Shown here piece after piece: positions 16,043 through 23,230 of a DNA stretch of 24,509 bases. Numbering within the stretch: the first letter of the stretch is position 1; each line of letters begins with the position of its first letter. Where the stretch lies: the NCBI GenBank assembly GCA_964646925.1, contig CAZYIC010000011.1:1-24509 (forward strand), in the 5' to 3' direction. Both the position numbers and the translations under genes were made by a program. Below the pieces are notes generated by a model. The model was not told the DNA's origin and ran no database searches. It worked only from the letters and a program-made list of their open reading frames with translations. This DNA comes from GWB1-37-8 sp964646925 (GTDB lineage: Bacteria; Patescibacteriota; Microgenomatia; Levybacterales; UBA12049).

Positions 16043-16093
16043 ATTTTACCAACTTCTGACCTACTTGCAAAGCTTAACTTGTTATGCTATTGT
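16043..16093. promoter_or_regulatory. Divergent promoter pair sharing one palindromic -35 hexamer
   Basis: TTGCAA (16065-16070) reads the same on both strands. Leftward, TAAAAT (plus 16043-16048) follows after 16 bp and is preceded by TGG, an extended -10; transcription would start at or next to the ATG at 16036. Rightward, TATTGT (16088-16093) follows after 17 bp, and an alternative extended -10, TGT plus TATGCT, lies at 16080-16088; transcription would start near 16095-16100, a few bases before ATG 16102. Both messages would be essentially leaderless. Confidence 0.5.
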
Positions 16094-16101
16094 ATTGATA
16101 T

Positions 16102-16338
16102 ATGAATTTATCTGCGCTTCCGGCAATTTCTCCTTTTGTACAATATATCCTATTGGCTTGGTCTATTGCATGGAAAGGGCTTGCTTTGTGGAACGCCGCG
16201 AAAAATAGTCAAAGGAATTGGTTCATTGCGATACTTGTCATTAATACTTTTGGAATTTTGGAAATTATTTACCTTTTCCGTTTTGCCAAGAAAAGGATGA
16301 CTTTGGACGATTTACAATTCTGGAAATCAAAATCATAG
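16102..16338 (+). CDS. DUF5652-like small membrane protein
   Basis: A 78-residue protein with two hydrophobic helices (about 10-28 and 41-60) joined by WKGLALWNAAKNSQRNWFIAIL. The pattern WKxxALWxAAKNxQxxWF followed by a second helix ending in IIYLFRF is what I know as the DUF5652 family, small membrane proteins common in Patescibacteria and of unknown function. The hydrophilic tail KKRMTLDDLQFWKSKS is likely cytoplasmic. ATG at 16102 lies a few bases after a predicted transcription start, so the message may be leaderless. It is divergent from the GT4 operon, and its last 74 bp overlap the end of YfhO paralogue 3 on the other strand. The membrane topology is clear; no link to glycan synthesis beyond position can be claimed. 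Confidence 0.75.
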   Translation: MNLSALPAISPFVQYILLAWSIAWKGLALWNAAKNSQRNWFIAILVINTFGILEIIYLFRFAKKRMTLDDLQFWKSKS

Positions 16339-18664
16339 CCAGAATTCCAATCAGCCCTCCCATTGCCAGATAAACTCCCAAATTAAAACCCCATGGGTCA
16401 TACCAAAATTTAACATTATGTCTGCCTTTATCAACAGCTATTGCTCTAAAAGTATAATTTGCCCGAAGAATTGGGACACTTTTTCCATCCACGCTCGCCT
16501 TCCAATCTTTGTCGTAATTATCCGTTAATAATAATAAACCGCTGCTCTTTGAGTCGATTGAAATTTCCATGCTATTTGGATTGTAATTAACAATCTTAGC
16601 GCTCCCAATATTTCCATTTGTTTTAAGAATTTTAGGATCATCTTCCAGAATAATTTCAGTTCTTGGATTAAAGTCATCACTGAATATTGTCTTAAGAATT
16701 TGTTTTTCATCTTTAATAACGCGATATTTTCCAACCAAAAAAGCATGAGGAAAAACATTGTTATTTTGATAAAATTTATAGTAATTATCTTTATAGATTA
16801 AATCAAATTGCTCTTTGGGATATGCCCAATAAGGAAAAGTCCATGAAGCTCCGTTATCCGACAACTTATGAGCAATATATTTTATATTTAGGAGATTAAT
16901 CGCTTTTGGAGTATTCTGAGAATTTTTAGGAAAAAGAACAACTGACCAATTAGACCCTATCAGTTCTTCATTTCCTATGTAACCTATAAATTGTCCATAT
17001 CTTTTGCTGTATAACGCATCGTATCCTTCGACAGAAGGCAAACCGTAATACATAGTGGCTTCTCCCCCAAGATTTCCAAAAACCCTATCAAACCCGGAGA
17101 TTTTCGAAAACGCCTCTGTCGTTGAAAATGATGGAAAAACAAGATTCTTAGGGTCAAACGGCATCCACTTAGTAGTAAATCTAAGCATGTCAAATGCAGC
17201 CAAAACTACAAGTCCCAAAGATAAAAAAATATACAGCGCTCCGCTATATTTCATTTTCTTAAACATTATTGCAAAAAGAACTAGGGCAACCACTGCTGAA
17301 AACAAGATTGTTGGTAAAATTAAGTTTTGCTTTATAATGGTAAGTTTATCTGCCGGAATAAATAACCCTATCATAACCGTTCCCCATAAGACAGCAAAAG
17401 CAAGACCAAAAGAGCCAAGCCACGCAAAAACCTTCTTCTTATTTGTTTTTTTAATATCTAAAAGAAGTTGATCTAGACCTAATCCCGCAAGAACAGCAAA
17501 AGAAAAACTGAACAGAATAATAATTCTGTTAATAGAAGCTGTTGATAAAACTGGTATATGCAGATTTTGAACAAATACAGAAAGTGGATTGTCTATCGCT
17601 AAGATAAGGGACAATAATCCAATGATGAAGAAAAAAAGTATTCGAGACTTTTTTATCATCAAAAGGCTATAAACGGCAAGCATTAAAGGCAATACTCCAA
17701 TATAAGCATTCCATTCTGCATAATGTCCAAACCAAGTATTCCTGGTGACGGGATTACCAAAAAAGTCAGGAGCTAAAAATGAAGGTAAATACCCTATGGG
17801 AATACCGTTTGTCTGAAAAAAAGAACTTCTAAAAGACTTCAAATACAACTCTATTGACGGTAGAATTTGCGGCATTATAAGCAGTAAACCGAAAAAAGTA
17901 TAAAGTATTAAGTATAAAGTATTACGTATATCTCTACAAACCAAGAGCTTGTAAAAGATATATGCCAAAACCGTAATTAAGAAATACAAGCTTATCTGAA
18001 AATGTCCGCTAAAAAAAGACAGAGGAATGGTTAAGGCCAACAAAAGTAAAAAAATGTTCTTTTTTGCCATTAAATATTTTTCTATACAAAAAAGGGAGAG
18101 GGGTAAAAATAATATTGCGTATCCTAAGGTCGCATATCCCATCCATGATGTAATAAATCCGCAAAACATGAAGGAAACAGAAGATATAGCTGCCCCTGTC
18201 TGACTAACCCTTAGGCTTCTTGCAAATAAATACATGAATAAACCTGCAAGTAATGGTTGCAAAAGCACAAGAATACTCCAGGCATCAACAAAGGGAAGTA
18301 TAAAAAAAAGAACATTGAATGGCGATAATACTGCTGATTGATAATTTGCCAGAAGAGGATTACCGGAAAAAGTATAGGAATTCCAAAGCGGCACATTCCC
18401 CGTTTTCCAAATGTCAATTGCCAAATGTCTCCATGGATATATTTGAGTAATAATGTCAGGCATTGCAGCGTTTTTAACAGGCCCCCAAAACTTGTTATTG
18501 GTACTCCATGGGGCAAAGTTATTTACTTGATAATTAGAGGGAAAAGGAACTTTATTTTTTAAAAAGTAAGGACTTGCAAAAATAAACCAAACGATAAAAA
18601 TAAACATGATGGGCCAAAATTTAAGAATGTATTTTTTCATAAATTTTAATTGATTTATTTTCAT
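16265..18664 (-). CDS. YfhO-family membrane glycosyltransferase (paralogue 3)
   Basis: A 799-residue YfhO protein with the complete order: N-terminal helix, NFAPWS, PDIITQIYPWRHLAI, LWNSYTFSGNPLLANYQSAVLSPFNVLFF, about a dozen helices, and the soluble end with TDNYDKDWKASVDGKSVPILRANYTFRAIAVDKGRHNVKFWYDP. A final helix and a basic tail follow. The expected role is outer-face transfer of a sugar from a polyprenyl phosphate. The ATG at 18664 overlaps the KilA-N stop as ATGA; a second ATG at 18640 (MKKYILKF) is also a plausible start and would give a more typical N-terminus. A heptamer array (17896-17930) is translated within one membrane helix. The last 74 bp overlap the small plus-strand gene ending at 16338; the basic tail beyond the last helix lies in that overlap. 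Confidence 0.85.
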   Translation of the reverse strand: MKINQLKFMKKYILKFWPIMFIFIVWFIFASPYFLKNKVPFPSNYQVNNFAPWSTNNKFWGPVKNAAMPDIITQIYPWRHLAIDIWKTGNVPLWNSYTFSGNPLLANYQSAVLSPFNVLFFILPFVDAWSILVLLQPLLAGLFMYLFARSLRVSQTGAAISSVSFMFCGFITSWMGYATLGYAILFLPLSLFCIEKYLMAKKNIFLLLLALTIPLSFFSGHFQISLYFLITVLAYIFYKLLVCRDIRNTLYLILYTFFGLLLIMPQILPSIELYLKSFRSSFFQTNGIPIGYLPSFLAPDFFGNPVTRNTWFGHYAEWNAYIGVLPLMLAVYSLLMIKKSRILFFFIIGLLSLILAIDNPLSVFVQNLHIPVLSTASINRIIILFSFSFAVLAGLGLDQLLLDIKKTNKKKVFAWLGSFGLAFAVLWGTVMIGLFIPADKLTIIKQNLILPTILFSAVVALVLFAIMFKKMKYSGALYIFLSLGLVVLAAFDMLRFTTKWMPFDPKNLVFPSFSTTEAFSKISGFDRVFGNLGGEATMYYGLPSVEGYDALYSKRYGQFIGYIGNEELIGSNWSVVLFPKNSQNTPKAINLLNIKYIAHKLSDNGASWTFPYWAYPKEQFDLIYKDNYYKFYQNNNVFPHAFLVGKYRVIKDEKQILKTIFSDDFNPRTEIILEDDPKILKTNGNIGSAKIVNYNPNSMEISIDSKSSGLLLLTDNYDKDWKASVDGKSVPILRANYTFRAIAVDKGRHNVKFWYDPWGFNLGVYLAMGGLIGILAMILISRIVNRPKSSFSWQNGKGK
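17896..17930. repeat. Five-unit heptamer array in YfhO paralogue 3
   Basis: Five units alternating AAGTATA and AAGTATT on the plus strand, the last changed to ACGTATA. The unit is the same as at 14172-14206. It is translated in the same reading frame relative to the unit, so both proteins contain NTLYLIL in the same predicted membrane helix, offset by about eight residues. Confidence 0.85.
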
Positions 18665-19488
18665 TTCAATTTCTTTATTGATGCACTTCCAACAAGCGAC
18701 TGCATCTGTGCAATAGCAATCCTGTTTAGCTGTTGTAAGCGTTCGCTTTGAGGTAATCCGCGGTAGATAAGGTCGGCATTTATTCCTTCCAAATTTGCCA
18801 ATACTACCAACTGGGTTACATCTGCATAATCACGAATGTTTCCTTCCTTCTTTGGATTTTCATCCCGCCAGTCCTTGGCTGTTCTTCCAAACAATGCCAT
18901 ATTGAGCACATCGGCTTCTGTTGCATATAGAATATTCGCCGATTGTTTGGAAATATATGGCGGAATCAAATATGTTTTAATCGCATCAGTGTGGATTCGA
19001 TAATTGATTTTTGTTAAAGCTCTTTTGATATCCCAACCCAGAGCTAACCGCTGATTTTCTTCCTCTTTAAGCCGCTGAAATTCTTTGATGAGAAATAGCT
19101 TAAACTCAGGGCTAATCCAAGAAGCAAATTCAAAAGCAATGTCTTTGTGAGCAAAAGTACCGCCTCCGTACCTGCCAGCCCTTGATCTTATACCAATAGC
19201 GCCAGTTGATCTGATCCATTTTTCAGGACTCAAAACAAAGGAGTTCACTCCTGCTTGGTTTTTAAACTGGTCGAATTCGACCATGTTAAAATTTGGATTA
19301 TGCATTTGTTCCCAAATGCCCATAAAATCTATCGTAAACCTTGTCTTTAGCCAATTTTTTACTACATCAGCAGGAAATTCAGGATTCTTTGACTTTGCCA
19401 TATCCGTCAAAGACAAGTAATCACTTCCGTCTTTGAAGATAAAAGCTACCGTAATGTCTTTTACAATAATTTTTTTACTTTTACCCAT
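18661..19488 (-). CDS. KilA-N domain protein
   Basis: A 275-residue soluble protein. Residues about 10-135 fit the KilA-N domain: FIFKDGSDYLSLTDMAK (17-32), VVKNWLKTRFTIDFMGIWE (42-60), a glycine-rich RAGRYGGGTFAHKDIAFEFASWISPEFKLFLIKEFQRL block (103-140). The remainder is mostly helical with no known enzyme motif. KilA-N is a DNA-binding domain of phage and large DNA virus origin. In bacteria such proteins often sit in phage remnants or beside type I restriction genes, and HsdS-like fragments do lie just upstream here. Its stop overlaps the ATG of YfhO paralogue 3 as ATGA, which would couple an apparent mobile-element protein to a surface glycosyltransferase. ATG at 19488 is the only reasonable start. 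A DNA-binding or defence-related role is likely; its target is unknown. Confidence 0.85.
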   Translation of the reverse strand: MGKSKKIIVKDITVAFIFKDGSDYLSLTDMAKSKNPEFPADVVKNWLKTRFTIDFMGIWEQMHNPNFNMVEFDQFKNQAGVNSFVLSPEKWIRSTGAIGIRSRAGRYGGGTFAHKDIAFEFASWISPEFKLFLIKEFQRLKEEENQRLALGWDIKRALTKINYRIHTDAIKTYLIPPYISKQSANILYATEADVLNMALFGRTAKDWRDENPKKEGNIRDYADVTQLVVLANLEGINADLIYRGLPQSERLQQLNRIAIAQMQSLVGSASIKKLK

Positions 19489-19619
19489 ATTGCTTTATTT
19501 AACTCTAAAATTATCTTGGATATTCAAATTAATATTTCCGCTTTTGAGCATAATCTATCAATCTCCTTCTGAATCTTAATTGTTCCAATCTGTAATCTTA
19601 GAATAAACAAGTTTCATTT

Positions 19620-19718
19620 TTACATTATCTCAATTTTTCTCTCGAAAGCCTGCATTTTCTTACTCAAAGAATCCAAATACCCCACAACTTTTCCCTGTCT
19701 TAAATAATTAATTCTTGT
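19620..19718 (-). pseudogene. Fragment resembling an HsdS conserved helical region
   Basis: A 32-codon open stretch (plus a stop) without a start, beginning within the last codons of the hypothetical gene in another frame. It encodes LRQGKVVGYLDSLSKKMQAF and then a charged helix. The pattern KVVxYLDSLSKK is typical of the conserved helical region of type I restriction specificity subunits. The reading ends at TAA (19620-19622). The rest of the spacer down to the KilA-N start has further short open pieces but nothing I recognise. Confidence 0.45.
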
Positions 19719-20257
19719 CTAAATTCATCAAGTTTAACATTTATCTTTTTTTGACTTCTATATTCTCTCGATCTGTAAAAAATAAACCAGAATCCAAGTT
19801 TAAGATAATCTATCTCGCTTTCTATAGTCAATGTGGTTTTTATCGGGTCTATATTTTCTTCTAAAACTATCCTTACCGTGTATATAATTCCTGATTTTGA
19901 GTTATAAGAGTTACCTTCATTGTCTAAAATAAGGGTTGGACCAAACCCTGTACCTTCCAATGGGTTTAAACTGATACCTACATCCCTAGTAAACCCTGGA
20001 TATTTTTCAAGCTTAAAACTTATAGCTGGAAACGAAAGAAAAACTTTTTTGAGTATTAATGAGACATTTTTAGGCTGTATCCCTAACCAAAAATCAAAAA
20101 TCGTTTCTTTACCTCGCTTTGATATTTTTTTGTTGGCTATTTGAATTTTAAATCTCGGTTTTTTTCGGCAGTAAAACCAGATTTCTAGGCAATAAGGAAT
20201 TAAAGCAAGAATAGCCAATAAAATTGCTAGAATGGTTAATGTTGATATTAAGTCCAT
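19700..20257 (-). CDS. Hypothetical protein with one N-terminal membrane helix
   Basis: I do not recognise this 185-residue protein. Residues about 5-29 form a hydrophobic helix followed by CRKKPRFK, so it is probably anchored with the remaining 150 residues in the cytoplasm. That part has alternating hydrophobic patterns suggestive of beta structure: FDFWLGIQPKNVSLILKKVFLSF, GTGFGPTLILDNEG and SGIIYTVRIVLEE. No catalytic motif is visible. It stands alone between two HsdS-like fragments, and its start lies 10 bp after the upstream fragment's stop, in a region that seems to have exchanged cargo genes. A possible AGG-containing ribosome site lies in the preceding GGTAG. The coding call rests on length, a clear membrane anchor and an uninterrupted frame; it could be a recent acquisition or an immunity-type protein, but nothing proves that. 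Confidence 0.6.
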   Translation of the reverse strand: MDLISTLTILAILLAILALIPYCLEIWFYCRKKPRFKIQIANKKISKRGKETIFDFWLGIQPKNVSLILKKVFLSFPAISFKLEKYPGFTRDVGISLNPLEGTGFGPTLILDNEGNSYNSKSGIIYTVRIVLEENIDPIKTTLTIESEIDYLKLGFWFIFYRSREYRSQKKINVKLDEFRQELII

Positions 20258-20267
20258 ACGATTCTAC

Positions 20268-20369
20268 CTATAATTCTTCCTTAAAAGCTTTATCTAATAC
20301 TGATTATATTAAGTCGCCCAATTCCTTTTGCACCTTTGTTTGAAGTTTCTTCACTTCTTCAATTTTTAC
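20268..20369 (-). pseudogene. Remnant of the C-terminus of a type I restriction specificity subunit (HsdS)
   Basis: The spacer between two genes translates on the minus strand as a charged helix containing KKLQTKVQKELGDLI, then an in-frame TAA (20304-20306), then SVLDKAFKEEL and TAG. HsdS proteins commonly end with a helix running into S(V/I)LDKAFKGEL, so the match is specific. The TAA stands where a CAA glutamine would be expected, a single-base nonsense change. There is no start codon and the 5' part is gone; the fragment abuts the stop of the GT39-like gene. It supports a past restriction-modification locus here. Confidence 0.6.
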
Positions 20370-21538
20370 TCATTATACTCTCCTTTTTTAATTTGCAGTT
20401 CCCACAATTTTACCAAAAAAGAAGTCGTAAGAATGTATAGTATCGGCACGAGCGGCAAAAAATATCTGGTTGTTGAATTTCCAATGGAAAGAAGCCCACT
20501 GTAAACGAGTACCCAAATAGATAGAACTTTTTCTCCTTCGTTCATGTGCATTTTTCTTATAAATGATGCTATCAGAAAACTAAATGCTGAAAGCATTGCG
20601 ATTGGCCATGCGATAAACCATGTGTTATCGCGAATGACGCTTCGATCTCCCCACCAAGTATGCCACCTGTTAAAGAAGATCAAGTCCCAAAATGAAAAAG
20701 AATTTTCAAGCTTGGTCTGATGATAATAAAATAAATATTTCTGAACTCCCAAAATTTGCCATAAAGAATATCCGTCTAAAATAGTCTTCGTGTATGAGGC
20801 AAATAAAACTATTAGAGATATGGGCGTTGAAGTTAAAAAATAAATAAATTGCTTATTAAATCTTTTCTTTATTATGAAATACAGAAACATCGCGCAAAAT
20901 AGCGTCACTCCCAAAATAAAAAAACGAATGCTTATTACAGATCCCACCATTAAAGAAGCTAAGACAAACCATCTAAAACTTTTTTTGCTTTTTATTCCTC
21001 TGATAAAAAAATATAGACTCAAAAGGATGAAAGGCAATTGAATCGCCTCAAGCAACGGAGTATATTGAAGCTTGCTGATAAATAGAGGGTCATTTGAAAA
21101 AATCGCAACCGGAATCAGAGCTAATAGTGAATTTTTTATTACTATTTTTGCAATCAGAAAACATGCAATAATAGAAAGCACTAGCAGGGGCAATATCAAA
21201 GTACTCGCATTATCAAAAAGCAATATTGAAAAAGCAATAATATATCTGCCCATTGGAGGATGCTCGTGCACAATATGAATAGGATTAACTCCCCGCAAAA
21301 ATGCGCCCCCGACAAATGCTTCAAAAGTATCGTCAGGCATAATTCCGGGATTCTTCTTCTGAACATATTGGGACGAAGAATACGATAATCGTAAATAATC
21401 ATACATTTTCGAATATCCCGAAGAAAAAAAAGCTTCTTTCCGTTGGTATAAAACACCTATTGGCTGCGCAAAAATGATTAGCGAAAACACTATGCAGATA
21501 AACCCATAGGAGAATCTCCTTATTTTTTTATTCTTCAT
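20366..21538 (-). CDS. GT39-like polytopic membrane protein
   Basis: About 390 residues with around nine hydrophobic segments. After the first helix come MPDDTFEAFVGGAFLRGVNP (about 67-86) and HEHPPMGRYIIAFSI (91-105). An acidic pair and a later HPPxGRY before the next helix are typical of PMT/ArnT-like GT-C enzymes. It is shorter than the other GT39 members here and appears to lack a large soluble C-terminal part. I chose ATG at 21538, giving MKNKKIRRF, rather than an upstream ATG at 21598 that would add a charged 20-residue leader lying wholly inside the preceding gene. The chosen ATG lies in the first unit of a heptamer array (21536-21570) and overlaps the GT2 stop by 11 bp. It is the last gene of the operon starting at the flippase. 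Confidence 0.7.
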   Translation of the reverse strand: MKNKKIRRFSYGFICIVFSLIIFAQPIGVLYQRKEAFFSSGYSKMYDYLRLSYSSSQYVQKKNPGIMPDDTFEAFVGGAFLRGVNPIHIVHEHPPMGRYIIAFSILLFDNASTLILPLLVLSIIACFLIAKIVIKNSLLALIPVAIFSNDPLFISKLQYTPLLEAIQLPFILLSLYFFIRGIKSKKSFRWFVLASLMVGSVISIRFFILGVTLFCAMFLYFIIKKRFNKQFIYFLTSTPISLIVLFASYTKTILDGYSLWQILGVQKYLFYYHQTKLENSFSFWDLIFFNRWHTWWGDRSVIRDNTWFIAWPIAMLSAFSFLIASFIRKMHMNEGEKVLSIWVLVYSGLLSIGNSTTRYFLPLVPILYILTTSFLVKLWELQIKKGEYNE

Positions 21539-22316
21539 TATTTTGATCTTTAATTTTTGATCTTTGATTTCGCAACTGCATTTCCCATAACCTCGCATAG
21601 GTTACGAAGATACTGAATGACTGATATAAACTTTCTATTAATCCCACCGTTCCAATTTTCCACCCCCCTTGCCTTATATAGGAATCTAAAAACGCAGTCA
21701 GCATAACTCGGGGAAATCTCCACCATGACATTTTTGGATGGTCTGATTTAAAACGAAGTTCTGCTTCTATCTTAGACCATTCTATTGTTTTTTTTACCAT
21801 TGAGGAAAGGTCCTTGTGCGTATAATGCAAAAGATATCCGTCAAGCTCACCTATATCACCTTTAATTCTTGGACTTTCGTGAAGCTTTCCATACCAGCCT
21901 TCCAATTTATCTTTCTTAAATAGCCTCTCCAAGTGCTCAATGTGAGACCATTCATGATTTCCAAAATAAAAATTCTTCCTTTTTAAAAAATAGGCATTTA
22001 ACTGTTGTCTGCTGCCGCTGTCTTTAGTTAAATGAATAATTGCGTTTTTCAGATCATCATTTACGCGTTCATCAGCATCAACGTACAAAATCCATTCCCC
22101 TGATGCTTTTTTCAAGCCAAAATTCCTCGATTCAGAGAAATCCTCCGACGCATGTTCGAAAACTTTTGCTCCCATTTTTTCTGAGATTTCCCTTGTCCTG
22201 TCTTCTGACTGACTGTCAATGACTATAATTTCTTTGCAAAAAGACAACGAGTCAAGACAGTCCGCAATTAAATCTTCCGCATTTCTTGTAATAACAATTG
22301 CCGAAATTTTGATCAT
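21528..22316 (-). CDS. GT2 family glycosyltransferase, WaaE/KdtX-like
   Basis: A 262-residue GT-A enzyme. SAIVITRNAEDLI (5-17), EIIVIDSQSEDRT (29-41), ESRNFGLKKASGEWILYVDADERV (62-85) with the metal-binding DAD at 80-82, then KRKNFYFGNHEW and a basic LERLFKKDKLEGWYGKLHESP mark the branch that includes the lipopolysaccharide core glucosyltransferase WaaE. It would add a sugar to a lipid-linked acceptor on the cytoplasmic face. The last part (about 205-250) has amphipathic segments that may touch the membrane. Translation can use AAGGGAG ending 9 nt before the ATG, one of the few good ribosome sites here. The ATG also overlaps the upstream TGA. The C-terminal RSKIKDQN is translated from a heptamer array and is probably dispensable. 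It is a paralogue of the GT2 gene at 23227-24189. Confidence 0.85.
   Translation of the reverse strand: MIKISAIVITRNAEDLIADCLDSLSFCKEIIVIDSQSEDRTREISEKMGAKVFEHASEDFSESRNFGLKKASGEWILYVDADERVNDDLKNAIIHLTKDSGSRQQLNAYFLKRKNFYFGNHEWSHIEHLERLFKKDKLEGWYGKLHESPRIKGDIGELDGYLLHYTHKDLSSMVKKTIEWSKIEAELRFKSDHPKMSWWRFPRVMLTAFLDSYIRQGGWKIGTVGLIESLYQSFSIFVTYARLWEMQLRNQRSKIKDQNNEE
21536..21570. repeat. Five-unit heptamer array at a gene junction
   Basis: Plus-strand units such as TTGATCT and TTGATTT, with a more diverged first unit CATTATT. It encodes the C-terminus of the GT2 enzyme (RSKIKDQN) and contains the likely ATG of the downstream gene. The unit resembles the arrays at 14347 and 12530. Confidence 0.65.
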
Positions 22317-23230
22317 ATTCTATAACTCCCTTTTCCTAACTTGCCCAAATAGAAATCTAAAACTCCCCGTTTTTGCCATTCTCTGCCTTTAAAAAGTAAG
22401 TATAAGCTTTCTCTAAAAAGGGCTAATTTAGAACGGACAGGAGCATATCGAAAACCAAAAAGCAAACGGTTTCTGGTAATGTAATAATCCTGGAGTTTTG
22501 ATCCTGACCCTCCTGCTGAGGAGGCATTTTTGTGCCAAATTATAGAATTCGGAACATACATAATCTTAAAACCTTTTCTTTTTGCCCGCATACTTAAATC
22601 GCTATCTTCGTAATACAGGAAATATTTATCGTCAAATAAGCCGGCCTTTTCAAAAACCTCTTTTTTAACAAGCATGCAACATCCCGTTGCTATTTCTGTT
22701 TCTTCAATATTGTCAAACTGACCTTTGTCTACCAAGTCAACTCCCCTATTTTTACCTATCACATTATCCCAATCCATTTCTCCGCCCCCATACCAAAAAA
22801 CTTTTCCTAATTTATTCTTTGAGTAACGATCTTTATGATATTCGAATCCCGGCGCAAAATAAATTTTCGGTACTAGAATGCCAATTTTCTCATCACTTTG
22901 CGCAACCTTTAGCAATTTTTCCAGAAAGTTCTGGTAAACATAAGTATCGTTGTTTAGAATCAAAACATAGTCCGCTCCATTTTTCAAGCTGTATTTAATC
23001 CCAACATTATGTCCCCCTGAAAATCCCAAATTTTTACTATTTTCAATAACCGCTAGGGAAATATTCCCTAAAGAGCCGCTCTTTAAATTAAGCTCTTCTT
23101 TTGAAAGATTATTTACTACCACTATGGTTAATTTGAAATTATCCATTTTTATATTTCTCAACGACTCAAGGCATGCTAGGGTATTTTTCAGGCCGTTAAA
23201 GTTGAGGAGTGAAATAAAAACATGCTTCAT
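22313..23230 (-). CDS. GT2 family glycosyltransferase, rhamnosyltransferase-like
   Basis: A 305-residue GT-A enzyme. VFISLLNFNGLKNTLACLESL (4-24), VVVNNLS (37-43), NLGFSGGHNVGIKYS (67-81), the metal site LILNNDTYV (90-98), TGCCMLVKKEVFEKAGLFDDKYFLYYEDSDLSMRAKRKG (182-220) and IWHKNASSAGG (231-241) define the WcaA/WbbL-like rhamnosyltransferase group. It would transfer a deoxyhexose or related sugar to a lipid-linked glycan in the cytoplasm. Unlike the other three GT2 genes here it carries no heptamer or palindrome insertion, so it gives a useful picture of the undisturbed fold. Both ends overlap the neighbours as ATGA, so it is firmly part of the flippase operon. The sugar assignment is by family resemblance only. 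Confidence 0.87.
   Translation of the reverse strand: MKHVFISLLNFNGLKNTLACLESLRNIKMDNFKLTIVVVNNLSKEELNLKSGSLGNISLAVIENSKNLGFSGGHNVGIKYSLKNGADYVLILNNDTYVYQNFLEKLLKVAQSDEKIGILVPKIYFAPGFEYHKDRYSKNKLGKVFWYGGGEMDWDNVIGKNRGVDLVDKGQFDNIEETEIATGCCMLVKKEVFEKAGLFDDKYFLYYEDSDLSMRAKRKGFKIMYVPNSIIWHKNASSAGGSGSKLQDYYITRNRLLFGFRYAPVRSKLALFRESLYLLFKGREWQKRGVLDFYLGKLGKGSYRI

Noticed and set aside
15816..16208. Plus-strand open frame of 130 codons crossing the GT4 start and the promoter region
   Set aside because: It covers the antisense of the GT4 N-terminus and conflicts with the better-supported small gene at 16102 in another frame.
17055..17471. Plus-strand open frame of 138 codons
   Set aside because: Antisense to YfhO paralogue 3; lysine- and serine-rich shadow sequence without domain features.
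18638..18684. Heptamer array at the KilA-N/YfhO junction
   Set aside because: The AT-rich tract looks similar by eye, but no consistent 7-bp register could be found.
21539..21598. Upstream ATG at 21598 as start of the GT39-like gene
   Set aside because: It would add a charged leader made of the neighbouring gene's codons and the heptamer array; the start MKNKKIRRF before the first helix is more natural.
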